The notes under the pieces were generated by a model, which worked only from the letters and a program-made list of their open reading frames with translations, did no database searches and had not been told where the DNA came from. The position numbers were made by a program, and so were the translations under genes. A stretch of DNA of 64,000 nt from Hyphodiscus hymeniophilus. Taxonomy: Eukaryota > Ascomycota > Leotiomycetes > Helotiales > Hyphodiscaceae. Within the stretch, counting starts at the first letter, position 1, and the number at the start of each line of letters is the position of its first letter. Shown here in pieces: positions 21,102-33,257 of this stretch. The DNA is taken from NCBI GenBank assembly GCA_016508695.1, contig VNKQ01000020.1:868001-932000 (forward strand), written 5' to 3'.

Positions 21102-23628
21102 AGTTAATCGCAAGATGCTGGCAGATTGTTTCGATAAACGATGGATGGTTGTTGTAGAGAAACAGAAACTTGAAAATCTTGCGTGGGACTTTTGATAACT
21201 AGTCTTCGGGAAGTGACTGTCGAACAAAAATATTCTCGGCCCCCAAAAACCAAAAGTGTGGTAGCATGCAGCTGCTAAGAAAATATAGAGATTCAACCAG
21301 TCGCTTTCAAAACTCTGACCTAATTGAGTTTACTGATCTCATTTTGGTCAAACTTTGGAACTGTTCGCTTTTCAATAAAGAGCACTTTAACAAATCACAT
21401 GAGAACTACATTATCTAGGCAGGTAGGTATGCATTGCCGAGCAGTCTTTTACCCCTAGAGTAAACACGGCAATGTCCAATCGGGGTCTCAGCTGGACGCA
21501 GGTTACACTGCATATGTCCCTCAAAGAGGTTGGAAACAACATGAAGGTCCTTGATGTAACAAACCTCAATACTTAGGGTGGTTCAGGGACAAGTTGATTA
21601 GGTAGACTGGGTAGGCAGAGACACTGTCACTGCATCAAGAGTATATATATAACCCTTTATAAATTATTAAGTACGTGTAAATAAACTTTATTTGAATTAA
21701 GCACGAAAGTCTTTACCCTAATGGGTAATGACCCAGTGATATATAGAACCTTCGTTGGACTGGATCAGCTTGTGTTCCAAAGGTATAGCGTTTCGGCCTC
21801 AGGCATTAAGCTCAGGCTCTGAAACACTACGACAGTACCTCCGTAGACTACCGGTGGCCCAGACGGGATGGCTGCCATGTGCCGGGAGATGTCTCGGAGT
21901 AATACGCATCATGGGGTCTTGGTCAAGCAATATAGAGAGACATGAAGGAAGAAACAAGACTCAAGCAAGAAAAGTCGCGAAAGAAGAGGTGGCGAGAGGA
22001 TGGAACGTCATTTGTGACGAGAATACAAAAATGGAAAGGGGAGCAGAATGAGGTGGGGGTGGGCTTAATTGTCGCTTTTTATACCTTTGGATTCTTGATC
22101 TCTTGAGGTGATCAGCGGTGCAGCTGCAGCGAGCGGTGGATTTGATGGCGAATTGTTTCGAGTTATGGGATGTTTATTGTGTTGTTGGCAGACGAGACAA
22201 GAGTACGGAAAGTATGAGTTATCTTGTTTGAGGGATGCAGGGACTCAGGAGATGTCCTGCATCGAATTGTATCAATTGGGATGGGTTGTCGTCGCATCAC
22301 ATCTCGATTTGGGGTTGATGCTACCATGACGTCAATGTAGCGAGTAGGCTGCGCGTACAGTACAGCTACAGTAGTATTGATCGATAGGGGGATAGGGGAG
22401 GCGAGGCCAGGCGAGGCGCATTGTTGTTGCATGAAACGACTCCCGCGAGACTTGGATCATCGGCAGATGGAGCACCAGGAGCATGTTGCCTGATGATGCA
22501 TCCAATGCCGGGGTAGCGGAGAATAGGGAGAAGAGGACCTTGTGCACTTGGCACCGTGGAAAGTAAGGCAACCTAATAGTGACTCAAGGAAGGGAATACA
22601 AGATGTGTTGTTGTTGTTGTTGTTGTTATTGTGTTTTGATGGTTACAGTATGTGTACCCAGAGTCTTATCTCTCTTATCGGACCAGGGTCCATCTTGTCT
22701 CACAATTAATCACTACCTGACCATCTTGTATCACCGACGCACGAACATTCCTTTACCAGGTAGCCAGTTACTTCAACCAAACTATCCTTTCCTACATCGA
22801 TACTGTAGTAGCGACCCTCTGCATCTATCTAGTCACCACCCAGACAACCAGCTGCGAATACACCTTTCACAGTTCCAAATAGGGACACAATACGCCATAC
22901 CCCACGGCGCCTGCGGGAGCATCAAGGATCGGAAGGATGGAAGGACCCGTCACTCGTTGCTCCCCTACTCCCCTCGTTACTCGTTAGTATCCTCGCTTCT
23001 GACTGGCGCTCTACCCTTCTCCTTCCCTCCTTCGCTTCGTATCCAATGCTGCATACATACTGCTAGACTGCATACACAAGCTTTGCCCCTGCCCCTCATC
23101 TGTCTGCAGGGATGGCTGGGGCTTGAACTGATGTAGCTGATGACGCCAATGCCCCTCCCCTCTCTTCCCTTTCGAGTTTCGAGTTTCGGTCTTGCGCGGT
23201 TGGTTTGCTGCAGCTCAAACATTGGCAAATAGCAACCAGCAATCACCATGCGACTATCTGCGACTTGCGACTGGTCACCCGAGACCTACAAAGCCTGTTT
23301 GCCCCCTCGTGCCTGCCACAGCTGGATGACTGGATGATTGGATGACTGGGATAACTGGACACCTGCCCATCTCGACAGCCAGCCTCACAACTGCCGCTGC
23401 CAGAACTGGTTTCATGTAGGTAGGCAGGCAGGTAGATAGGTAGGTAGGTAGGTAAGGTAGTAGGTAGCTACCTAGATATAAGAGGAACCTCTCCCCTCTT
23501 TCCCCCATCCCTCCTTTCATACCATTCACACATATTCACCCCCCATCATCCACTTGCATTCAATACCCTCTTCCACATTTACATCCTACTCACTCATCTC
23601 CTACACGATAATCAACTGCTCATCAATC
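21102..23628. other. Intergenic region with simple repeats
   Basis: About 2.5 kb without a supported gene. It contains a (TGT)n tract at 22602-22627, GGATGACTGGATGATTGGAT units near 23322-23345 and an AGGT/AGGC tract at 23417-23475. Open frames at 21755-22051 and 22579-23136 lack domain signal. The right end is the promoter of the aspartic protease gene. Confidence 0.5.
23417..23475 (+). repeat. (GTAG/GCAG)n tetranucleotide tract
   Basis: Repeated GTAG, GCAG and ATAG tetranucleotides run for about 55 bp, ending near TACCTAGATATAAGAGG, which may include the TATA element of the gene at 23629. Confidence 0.75.
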
Positions 23629-25038
23629 ATGGCCACTCTTCAAGGTCTCTCAAAGATCAGGATCGTCCCCAACAAGAAGTACAAGAGATCCGGTCTCAAG
23701 TCCTATGTCTACCTCCTTCAGAAATGGGGCTTCGAGCCTACCATGCCCGGTCCTTACCATCACATCCAGAAGACCTCTCAGAGCGGTGCACACGGCCACT
23801 TCCACAAGTTTGGAGGCAAGGCTAGCACCCACCGTGTTCTTGCAAAGAAGGATCCTACATCTGGTCAATCCGGAGAAGTAACCGCTGAGGACCAGCAAAA
23901 CGACTCCGAGTACCTCTGCCCCGTCACCATCGGTACTCCAGGTCAGACTCTCAATCTTGACTTTGATACGGGATCATCTGATCTCTGGGTAAGCAGACCC
24001 CGCACGTTGCGTCTCTGTACATTGCTAACTGTCTCAGGTCTGGTCCACCGAACTTCCCTCCGATGTCCTCTCTCAAGGCTCTGGCCACACCATCTACGAT
24101 CCAACAAAGTCCTCCACATACAAGATTGCGAAGGGCTCCAAATGGCAGATCTCTTACGGAGACTCATCTTCAGCGTCAGGTACCGTCGGTACAGACAATG
24201 TCACTATTGGCGGTCTCACAATTAAGAACCAAGCTGTCGAGCTTGCCAATCAAATGTCCGCCCAATTCATCCAAGGTGCTGGAGATGGACTTCTCGGTCT
24301 CGCATGGGGCAGCATCAACACTGTCACTCCCAAGCCCGTTCAAACGCCCGTCGAGAACATGATCACCGAGCAAGAGATTCCCAAATCTGCCGAGCTCTTC
24401 ACTGCCAACCTTGGCAGCTGGCGCGATGCCAACGACCCCGACGGAGGAAAGAGCTTCTACACTTTCGGTTACATTGACCAAGACACTGTCACTGCTTCCG
24501 GCCAAGACATCGCATACACACCAGTCGACAACTCTCAAGGCTTCTGGATGTTTGCCTCCGCCTCCGCTACTGTCAATGGCAAATCTGTTGACCAATCTGG
24601 GAACACCGCCATCGCTGACACCGGAACCACTCTCGCTTTGGTCTCGGATGCCACTTGCAAGGCTATCTATGATGCCATTCCAGGCTCTACTTACGACCAA
24701 AGTCAACAAGGTTACACATTCCCCAGTAACACAACCGCAGACCAACTCCCAGTTGTTACATTCGCTGTTGGTGACACTCAGTTCGCTGTTCAAAAGGAGG
24801 ATTTGGGTTTTGCTGATGCCGGTAATGGTATGGTCTATGGTGGTATCCAGTCTCGTGGTACCATGACCTTTGACATCTTGGGAGACACCTTCTTGAAGTC
24901 AATTTATGCTGTAAGTCATCCCTATCCCTGCAAGTGGACTTGGCTAAACCGTCATAGATCTTCGATCAAGGAAACACCCAATTTGGCGCTGTTCAACGCA
25001 GCGAGGCTACACAAAATGTCTCTGCTCCTCCCTCTTAG
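23629..25038 (+). CDS. Pepsin-like aspartic protease (A1 family) without signal peptide
   Basis: Exons 23629-23988, 24038-24910 and 24958-25038 give 437 aa. Both catalytic motifs are present: LDFDTGSSDLW (DTG 113-115) and AIADTGTTLAL (DTG 314-316). The flap is WQISYGDSS with Tyr160, and the C-terminal ILGDTFLKSIYAIFDQG is typical of A1 peptidases, close to penicillopepsin-type enzymes. The N-terminus MATLQGLSKIRIVPNKKYKR has no hydrophobic leader, so the classical secretion signal is absent. The first about 90 residues look like a basic propeptide. In-frame ATGs upstream do not add a better leader. Filamentous fungi have such non-classical members. No convincing Cys pair surrounds the active sites. 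Catalytically intact by inspection; location uncertain. Confidence 0.92.
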
Positions 25039-25886
25039 AGGACTTTTATGATGACACGACGGATTAACTGGGCTGGGCAGGACTGGGACGGATATTCATA
25101 TTGGTAGGTTGAATGGTACAGAATGGGTTTATACACGGTCGACAATTTCTTGATAGTAATTGATATCAGTATCCAAATGTCTTCCTTGTGTTGATTGAAA
25201 TGTAATGTCTGGCCCTCAAATCATATGAGGAAGGCATTTGTACGATTGATCAGTGATAGGCTTACTAGCCTTCCTTTCTCGCCAACTATATGGCCAAGTC
25301 CCGCTCGACCAACTCAACGGTTGGGAAAGGCAAGGGGAACATAACGAGACTTTGTCGTGAAGACTTGGCACCAAATAATGAGATCTAACTTCCCAAGCAG
25401 GTAAGTAACAGGTATGGTCGATCTGAGAATGAAGAGTGAAGAATGAACACTCGTCTCCGTCTCGACTGTATCGTGTATCAAAGCAAAACTGCTGCTTGTG
25501 GATATTGAACGCGAACAAGGGGAGCTCCTTCAGAGGAACAGGCCTTTCCTTTAGCTGTCGATTCCAAATATGATAATTTGAGATATCAAAGAGGTCCCTT
25601 GTCAAAGTTGACTAGTAAGATCACGTGCACCACTGTTTTGCTATCGGAACTCACCTTCCTCAATCTCGTTTAACACAATGTCGCGTTGTAACCATCGTGA
25701 AAGTCGGACGCATGCCTGCAGTAGGCCTTGCCCCGTTAGGCCAGGGTTAGAGTATGGTCTCGTACATTATGCGCGTTAATTTGATCTCCCTTGTCCTTTC
25801 TACGAGTCACAATTGCAGTCTTTTCTTCTTTGCAGCAACAACTTTCATTCTCTTTGTGTCTTGTTCTTGCAGATACTCTTGCAATC
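25039..25886. other. Intergenic region
   Basis: No supported gene. A minus-strand frame at 25216-25605 has no recognisable domain. It holds the terminator side of the protease gene and the promoter of the GPI-protein gene. Confidence 0.5.
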
Positions 25887-26747
25887 ATGCGCAATTCATT
25901 CGTTCGAGCGACTCTGCTTGCGCTCTCTAGCGTTCCCCTCGCCGCCGCTTTCAACAAACTTGCAGTCCCTTCGACTATCGCTGCCAACACCTCGTCCGAG
26001 CTCCAGATCACCAACGACCTCTCAGCTGGTGCTTCAGGTTTCGATAGCTCATTTTCCAACTTCCGAACATATCTCTCAATTACTGTGCCAGGCTATGGCT
26101 CGGGCCCTGCATGTTGGCTCGTCAACTCCACCGCAATCAACACCACCAACCTGAACTTCCTCATTCCCGCCTCGGTCGGCCCTGACGGCTCTTCCTACTC
26201 GATCGCAACGATGGAATTCAACACGGACGTCGACGCAAGCGGCGACTCGGGTTACGAATACAGCAACGATTTCGTGTTGACAAATGGGACGGGATCATGG
26301 TCGGCTGCAGAACTTGCTGGACACACAATTGGGGACCCAGATAACGTGCCATGTTCGGCGTACGACTGCGCGAGGAACTGCACACAGACATTCTACCCAG
26401 CCAACACTACAAATGCGGAGAGGGAGAGCTATGAGTGTACGGCGGCGTGTCCGGGAGCTACTTACGAGAGTTGGGCCGCTTTGCTGGAGGAGGACTGTCA
26501 GGATGAGCAGGCTGGTAGCGCAGTCTCGGCGAGTTCTGTTTGTGCGGCTGCGTCGAGCGCTTCTGTATCGGCGACTGCCACTCATTCGGCCACTACTACT
26601 TCTTCTACCAGTTCCTCAACCTTCTCGGCAACTTCAAGTGCAGCCACGCCCACCAAGTCCACCAGTGCTGGAAGGCAGATCTCTGCTGTACAAGTCACGT
26701 TGATTTCTACTGTACTTGCCAGTGTGGTTGCTGCATTTAGCATTTGA
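25887..26747 (+). CDS. GPI-anchored Ser/Thr-rich cell-surface protein
   Basis: Intronless, 286 aa. A signal peptide (MRNSFVRATLLALSSVPLAAA) precedes a domain with several N-glycosylation sites (NTS, NST, NTT, NGT, NCT) and paired cysteines in the segment CSAYDCARNCTQTFYP and CTAACPG. A Ser/Thr/Ala-rich stalk follows from about residue 215, and the C-terminus is hydrophobic (VQVTLISTVLASVVAAFSI) after a small-residue region, as expected for GPI anchoring. The domain is a fungus-wide uncharacterised type that I know only as a GPI-anchored cell-wall/surface protein. ATG at 25887 is chosen for the signal peptide; the in-frame upstream extension would bury it. Confidence 0.82.
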   Translation: MRNSFVRATLLALSSVPLAAAFNKLAVPSTIAANTSSELQITNDLSAGASGFDSSFSNFRTYLSITVPGYGSGPACWLVNSTAINTTNLNFLIPASVGPDGSSYSIATMEFNTDVDASGDSGYEYSNDFVLTNGTGSWSAAELAGHTIGDPDNVPCSAYDCARNCTQTFYPANTTNAERESYECTAACPGATYESWAALLEEDCQDEQAGSAVSASSVCAAASSASVSATATHSATTTSSTSSSTFSATSSAATPTKSTSAGRQISAVQVTLISTVLASVVAAFSI

Positions 26748-28004
26748 ATCCGTTTCATGTAATCTCTAATGTAATGTACTCAACACAATCAACCACCATC
26801 ACATTCCATCTGTTGATACCCCACCTGGATGATATGTCTTCTTGAGGATTGTCTCTGATCCCGTTCCTCAGATTATCTGAAGAATTGGACATCCCCTTAA
26901 GGACTCAATCTCCCAAACACACACGACACAGTTATTCCTCAGTGGCTCTGCCAAACCAACCAAACTCGGTATTGCGCCAGAGCATTTTGAGATTGGATTC
27001 TCATCACCACCGTCTAACCTTGAGCGTACTGGTGGTTCAGTATACCAATTCTCCAGTTTGACACCAGGAGAAAGATGACTTGTTTTGGATATCGGAGCAA
27101 GCATTGTAGCTTGTAGAGCTAGCAACTATGAGCGCTAAGATAGTTCCGCCATGTTTTAAAGAACGAATGCGCAACTGCTCAATATGTTCCTTTGCTGGAT
27201 TTGCCTTCGAAGTAATGCGCTCATTCTGCACTTCCCAGATTTTGGCAATGTGTTTAAAGATTGGGCTCATTTGGAATTCATAGATATGGGAATGAAAACC
27301 AGACGCTTTTGAAATCAGCTTAACCAATCATAGTAAGGTACCAATGCAGTGTTCCATCCTCCCTCACCGCCCAGATCTCGTCTCTTTAATCCTCGTTACT
27401 TCTCAACTTCTCCTCATGCCTTCTGCTGATAAGAATATTCCTATGAGATAACACCACAATTATTTACTTACAGAACAACCCCACCGCTATCATTGGGGAG
27501 ATTCTGCTGACGCAAGAAGATTTGTAGCTCTTGCGCCACGCCGAATCTGGCAGGTCAAGCTTCAGACCGTTGGCGAGGATGGAGCCCAACCACTGAGAAC
27601 GAAGCACATATTGTACAACGACAGATTATCACTTATCCTGCTCTTTGGGTACACGATGGAACCTTCGGCGAGAGGAAGCAATGTGGTAGGCTGTAAAAGA
27701 ACGTACATGAAGGCTTGGCTACAAAAGGCATGTACTTCTTTGCTCAACCCCACCTCTGGCGGGGTATACCTTGGCTATCGCAACGATCAAAGCAAAGTGT
27801 AGCAAGGATACACATCTTTGCTGCGTCATGATTGCAGCTATAGTCTTTCCGCGGGGAAGTTTTTTAAAAAAAAATGGAATGCACACGAGCTTAAAGGATT
27901 AACGGATCCCCGCATGTTTTTTTGTTGCGTTCGTTTCTCTACTCGTGATTTCATGCTGCAAGTCTACAGCTCAGATACTTAGATTGTTTTGGGACTCTGC
28001 GAAT
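26748..28004. other. Intergenic region
   Basis: No supported gene. A minus-strand frame at 27037-27327 (96 aa) has no domain and unusual composition. A run of A (27866-27875) and a T-run near 27916 occur before the carboxypeptidase gene. Confidence 0.45.
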
Positions 28005-29912
28005 ATGCGATTCTCAAGTTGTGTATCCGCTCTGGCAATTGGAGTCAGTCTTGTGTCCGCGGCTCATCACTCTGGGAGGAGCTGGCAGCACGTTGGAAAA
28101 AAGGATATACCTCACAAGTCGCGCAGGAGAGAAGTCCCCCAGATTCAACAACGCTCTGATTCCGCTCAGTATCTTACAAATACGACCACCAGTAAGTTTC
28201 CAGCCTTGTGCGTTCGAAATCGAATCTTACGAGCCCTCAGAATACTCGGTAAATGGCACTGGTATCCCAGATGTCAACTTTGATATTGGAGAGTCCTATG
28301 CCGGTCTGATGCCCATCTCCAAATCAAAGAACGAGACCAGAGAGTTATATTTCTGGTTCTTCCCCTCCGAAAACGTTGATGCTAGTGACGAAATCTTGAT
28401 TTGGCTGAACGGAGGAGTGAGCCTTCCTTTTCAACTTCCAAACTCCAATGAACTTTGCTAAAGTCTTGGTAGCCTGGATGCTCATCCCTTGAAGGTCTCC
28501 TCCAAGAGAATGGTCCTTTTATCTGGCAATACGGAACGTTTGAGCCGGTTCCAAATCCCTATACTTGGGTCAATCTCACGAACGTTGTCTGGGTGGAGCA
28601 ACCGGTTGGAACCGGCTTCTCACAAGGAACACCAACAGCCACCAGTGAAACTGATGTTGCAGCCCAATTCTTGGGATTTTGGGAGAATTTTGTGGATACC
28701 TTCAGCCTGCAGAATCGTAAGGTCTTCATTGCGGGAGAATCATATGCCGGATACTACGTTCCTTATATCGCAGATGCGATGTTGAACAAAAATAATACTC
28801 AGGTGTGTTTCGTCTAAATAATGGAGAGTTCAAGCTGACAAGGGTGTAGTATTACGACGTTGAAGCTACCATGATCTACGACCCCTCGACTTCATACGAT
28901 GCCATTCAGAATGATATTCCAACGGTTCAATTTGTCGACTACTGGGGCGGTCTCTTTCCATTCAACGATACCTACAAGGATTTCCTCCACACCTCAGCCG
29001 AAACTTGTGGCTACAACGATTTCATCAATACGTATCTCACATTTCCTCCACCTGGGCCGCTCCCCGGACCCGCAGATCTCCCTGGCCTAGATGAACATGG
29101 AGACACGAAAGACGAGTGCTCGCTCTGGAATTCCGTTACCAACGAGATCGCAAATGTAAACCCATGCTTCGATGTCTATCAAGTGGCAACCACCTGCCCT
29201 GAGCTTTGGGATGTGCTCGGGTTCCCAGGTTCATTCCCTTACGTGCCGGAAGGAGCCTCGATATACTTCAACAGGTCCGATGTACAGAAAGCGATCAATG
29301 CACCGATCCAAGAATGGGAGGAGTGTTCGAATGGCGTTTTCGTCCATCATGATCGAAGTCCTCCATCAGGCGTCAGTGTTTTGCCAGGAGTTATTGAACG
29401 AAGCAAGCGCACCATCATTGGCCATGGAGTGAGTGATCCTGTGACGTCGTATCCTGGAAGATGACTGACGGCTTCAAGGCTCTTGACATGATCTTAGTTT
29501 CGAACGGAACGCTGATGATGATCCAAAATATGACTTGGAATGGTGCTCAAGGTTTCCAGACCAAGCCCACTGAGCCTTTCTACGTTCCATACCACGATGA
29601 ACCAAGTGAATCAACCCTTGCTGGTTCTGGAGTCTTTGGAACAACGCACACCGAGAGAGGTCTTACATGGGTGTCTATTGATCTCGCAGGCCATAGTAAA
29701 CTCCCTTTGCCGGAAATTCTGAGTAGACATACTGACTTAAGACTTAAGTGATTCCGCAATATGCTCCTTCTGCTTCTTACAGACACGTTGAGCTCTTGCT
29801 GGGAAGAATTGATTCTCTTTCGAGTACAGTACCTTTCACAACGGATGCACACCTACAGCCTAATGCCACGCTTGGAAACGGAACAGCCCCACCTGTCAAA
29901 CGAGGGCTATAA
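28005..29912 (+). CDS. Secreted serine carboxypeptidase (S10), carboxypeptidase S1-like
   Basis: Six exons (28005-28191, 28241-28416, 28473-28802, 28850-29428, 29479-29695, 29749-29912) give 550 aa. A signal peptide MRFSSCVSALAIGVSLVSA is followed by a short propeptide. Catalytic residues are in place: Ser211 in FIAGESYAGYY, Asp427 in GALDMIL, and His496 in LAGHMIPQYAP. The substrate-binding LNGGPGCSSLEG spans the exon 2/3 junction. Several NxT/S sites fit a glycosylated extracellular or vacuolar enzyme that removes C-terminal residues from peptides. GTGIPDVNFDIGESYAG matches the S1-type branch. Every junction is supported by frame continuity. Nearby secreted genes (protease at 23629, GPI protein at 25887) suggest a loose secretory group, not proof of co-regulation. 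Confidence 0.93.
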
Positions 29913-30175
29913 GCCTGTGAAAGTAGATGATACGTATGGCAATGTTAAAATATAGACCTCACGAACATACGTAATGTCTGAACACCCAGTAGCTTTCCAT
30001 TGTTTCATGTGAGGGGACTATTGAACCATGCGACGCCTAGATACCCAGACTCCGTCGCTCCCAAAATGTGTTTTTATACATCGGCCTCAGCCGTAAAGAA
30101 CATTTCGATCGTCTCATGTCCCATTTCTCCGATCTCATCCGTTGTATGCAACCATCCCATATCGAAAATGTCCTT

Positions 30176-30898
30176 TCATCCCTTACTCCACATCCCCTCA
30201 CTCTCCCGATCCTTCCTCATCCCATCTAGCACCCCAACCAATCCACCCCTCCTCAACCTCTCCAGCACCACCGTCATCCCCTCTTTGGACTTCCCCAATT
30301 GATTCTCCGTCTTGCGACTCGCAATAGCCTCAATGCTTCTCTGGATCCCATTTGTACTCCAACTCGCCAGAAAACCCTTCTTCTCCTCCTCACCCTCCCC
30401 ATCCCCCTTCCTCGCCCTGGCTCTCAGTCTATCTCCCAAGCGACTCCTAAACATGACCGTAGTAACCACGCCGGTGGTCCCTTCGCCTACTCCAGAGCCA
30501 TCACCGACCTCGCTCGAATCCACCCTCCTCTGGAATTCCTGACTCTCAACAACGCTCAGTATTCCCGTCCAATCTAGATTCTTACTCTCTGTCCTCATCC
30601 ATCCCTCCTTGACGTCGATCGTGCTCGTCTCTAGAATATAGCTCTCGCTGCGGCCACCTGATACATTTCCGAGTACGGATTTTGGCAGCAGCTTTAGAAC
30701 TGCTGGGGGCAATCTGCTGCTCTTCCTATGTATCCTCGTAGTATGCAGCTGTCCTGTCGCTTCATCTATGGAGCGGGAGATGGTGTCGGAGGAGAGCACG
30801 TGTGTGCTGTATGGGTTTGGATAGCGGAGGAAGTAGGCGAGTGTGACGGCAGGGAAGGAGTAGTCATATGTGTAGGAGGACTCGTAGAATTTCACCAT
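30176..30898 (-). CDS. PRELI/MSF1-domain mitochondrial lipid-transfer protein (Ups family)
   Basis: Intronless, 240 aa. The start MVKFYESSYTYDYSFPAVTL, with YPNPYSTHVLSSD and TGQLHTTRIHRK, is the opening of the PRELI/MSF1 domain. ETSTIDVKEGWMRTESKNLD follows, then LDWTGILSVVE. Fungal relatives (Ups1/Ups2) shuttle phosphatidic acid or phosphatidylserine across the mitochondrial intermembrane space together with Mdm35. The region around residues 155-180 holds an extended charged insert (RARKGDGEGEEEKK) not typical of the short yeast proteins. Which Ups paralogue it is cannot be decided by reading. It is divergent from the TrpRS gene with 254 bp between start codons. Confidence 0.85.
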   Translation of the reverse strand: MVKFYESSYTYDYSFPAVTLAYFLRYPNPYSTHVLSSDTISRSIDEATGQLHTTRIHRKSSRLPPAVLKLLPKSVLGNVSGGRSESYILETSTIDVKEGWMRTESKNLDWTGILSVVESQEFQRRVDSSEVGDGSGVGEGTTGVVTTVMFRSRLGDRLRARARKGDGEGEEEKKGFLASWSTNGIQRSIEAIASRKTENQLGKSKEGMTVVLERLRRGGLVGVLDGMRKDRESEGMWSKG

Positions 30899-31152
30899 TT
30901 TGAGTGATGGGTTCGCATCGTTTGGAGAAGTTTGGTCAATTGTTGATGGAGATAGGGAGGGGTTGATGGTGATGATGCGTGTGGTGTCAGATTGGCCCGA
31001 GGGACTTTTTGCCTCTCTTTACCCCGGATTGGCTAAATCACACCGCTGCCCAAAACGTTGGCCCAAGTCGGGCAAAATAAAGTCGACTCATATCCCACTT
31101 CGCACAAAAGAACAGCCAGAAAACAACAACATACCAGCAGGAGCTTGCGATA

Positions 31153-32773
31153 ATGACTGAACCAGAACCCTCCACCGTTGCCGCTCTGGCTGCCGATGCG
31201 CCTTCCACAAAGCAATCTGTGGACCCATACAACGTCTCCGGAGAAATAGGAGCAGACGGGATTGCGAAAGCTATCGACTACTCAAAACTGGTTGAGGAAT
31301 TTGGCACAAAGAAGATCTTGGATGAGGATCTGAAGAGATTTGAGGAAGTTACGGGGCATAAACCACATCGATTTATGAGGAGAGGAATCGTTTTCAGTCA
31401 TAGAGATCTCAATCTGATCTTGGACCGCCATGAGAGAGGTGAACCTTTCTTTTTGTATACGGGACGAGGGCCTAGTAGTGATAGCATGCACATTGGACAT
31501 ACCATTCCTTTCGACTTCACCAAGTAAGTTTCTCTCCTAAGTCTTGGAAAGGTTTCTTCTTACGGCACGTTTTACGGCACTTGGTCCAATTCTCGATTTT
31601 CTGCTAATCCCTCACAGATACCTGCAAGATGTCTTCGACGTGCCACTGATCATCATGATGACCGATGATGAAAAATACATCTTTGGTGGCCCAGAGCGAA
31701 CGATCGAGGCTGTACAGAGCTACACAAGGACCAACGTCAAGGACATCATTTCCGCCGGATTCGATCCCAAAAAGACCTTCATTTTCAGCGACTTCGATTT
31801 CATGGGGGGCGCTTTCTACCGGAATGTTGCACGAATGTCCAAGCACATTACTCTCAATGTTGCACGAGCAGTGTTTGGTTTCAATGAAAGGTACATCTAA
31901 ACCTTATAGAAAGACTTGCGACTCACCCTGGCTTGATTGCCTAAATCCAATCCCACCATTGCAGTACAAGTTTGCTGATTTGAACATAGCTCTAATATTG
32001 GAAAGATCCATTTCGGCGCAATACAGGGTGCAACGTCCTTTGCATCCTCGTTTCCCCACATATTTGGAGACGATGAGTCAATTACGACTCAAATACCATG
32101 TCTCATTCCTTGTGCCATCGACCAAGATCCATATTTCCGGATGACACGAGACGTTGCGGCTCGCCTTCACTTCGCTAAGCCCGCTTTGATTCATTCCAGC
32201 TTCCTTGATGCTCTGCAAGGCCCAGGAACGAAAATGAGTGCTTCGATAGAATCGTCTGCGATCTTCATGAAAGATAGTGCGAAGGACATAAAAAGTAAAA
32301 TTAACAAATACGCGTTTTCAGGCGGACAAATGACGGTCGAGGAACACAGAGAGAAAGGGGGAAATGCTGATGTAGACGTCTCATATCTGTACCTCAGGTT
32401 CTTCATGGAGGATGACGAGGAACTGGCCAGGATCAAAAAAGAGTATGAGACCGGGAAGTTGTTGACGGGAGAATTAAAGGCCCTTTGCATTCAGCATTTA
32501 CAAGAATACGTCAAAGCATTCCAAGACCGAAGAGAAAGGGTTACGGACGAGACCGTGCAGGATTTCATGGCGCAGAAGAGGTTGGTCTTCAGTGGCAACC
32601 CGAATGCGAAGGTGGCGTTAAACGAGGGTGGTGAGACTGGACTGGAAGGGAAAATGGGTGAGGTCAAGGTCGAGGAGAAGACGAAGAATCAACTGAAGAA
32701 GGAAGCAAAGGAGAAGGCGATTGCGGAAAAGAAAGCTGCCAAGGAAGCTAGCAAGGCAAAAGAGACAGAATAG
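31153..32773 (+). CDS. WRS1: Cytoplasmic tryptophanyl-tRNA synthetase
   Basis: Exons 31153-31523, 31618-31890 and 31990-32773 give 475 aa. The class I signatures are clear: HIGH at 113-116 within SSDSMHIGHTIPF and KMSAS at 296-300 within GPGTKMSASI. YLRFFMEDDEELARI and the Lys/Ala/Glu-rich C-terminal tail (KKEAKEKAIAEKKAAKE) suit the eukaryotic cytosolic enzyme. It charges tRNA-Trp with tryptophan using ATP. No mitochondrial leader is visible. Intron 2 is 99 nt with a GTACAT donor and restores the NESSNIGKIHFGA segment. Neighbour PRELI gene shares the promoter region. Confidence 0.95.
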
Positions 32774-33257
32774 ATGAGGGTGTTTTGCGAGCATGATACC
32801 CAGCTCGAAGAAATGATAAATAGGGCCTTTAAACGTCTTTTGGCTTTCATAGCCCCACACCAGTCTATTGAGTACCTGACAATCGCAAGATCACCAAAAT
32901 AGCACTGCTTGCTTTCTCTTTCTAGTACATGATGGCACAGTCACTCTGAACCCCAGCGTAACCCGTTTTAGCAACAAATCATCGTTCAATCGTCCAACGC
33001 AACTGATCCTAGCTATCTTGCCGCCTGCGCATCAGCTATCTAGCCGCTCATTCAAAACCGAATCAACAGCTGCTACAATAATCAGGACCAAATCTACTCG
33101 CTTCGATCTAAGCAAGTACTTGATATCGTGAACTATGTTGATACCCAGATTAGTCGTGCTCAAAGTGTCATCTTGAAGCATACATTACATAGGGACTCGC
33201 AATATTGGATGAGGAATGTAGCCATTTAGCTCTATAAATATGGGAACTGGATAAGTT
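32774..33257. other. Convergent intergenic region
   Basis: About 480 bp between the convergent TrpRS and TFIIIC genes. No gene seen; A/T-rich parts may contain both terminators. Confidence 0.5.

Noticed and set aside
22579..23136. 185-aa plus frame with poly-Cys start
   Set aside because: The Cys run is the translation of a (TGT)n microsatellite, and the rest has no coding signal.
25216..25605. 129-aa minus-strand frame
   Set aside because: No domain and no splice structure; sits in a 3' flank.
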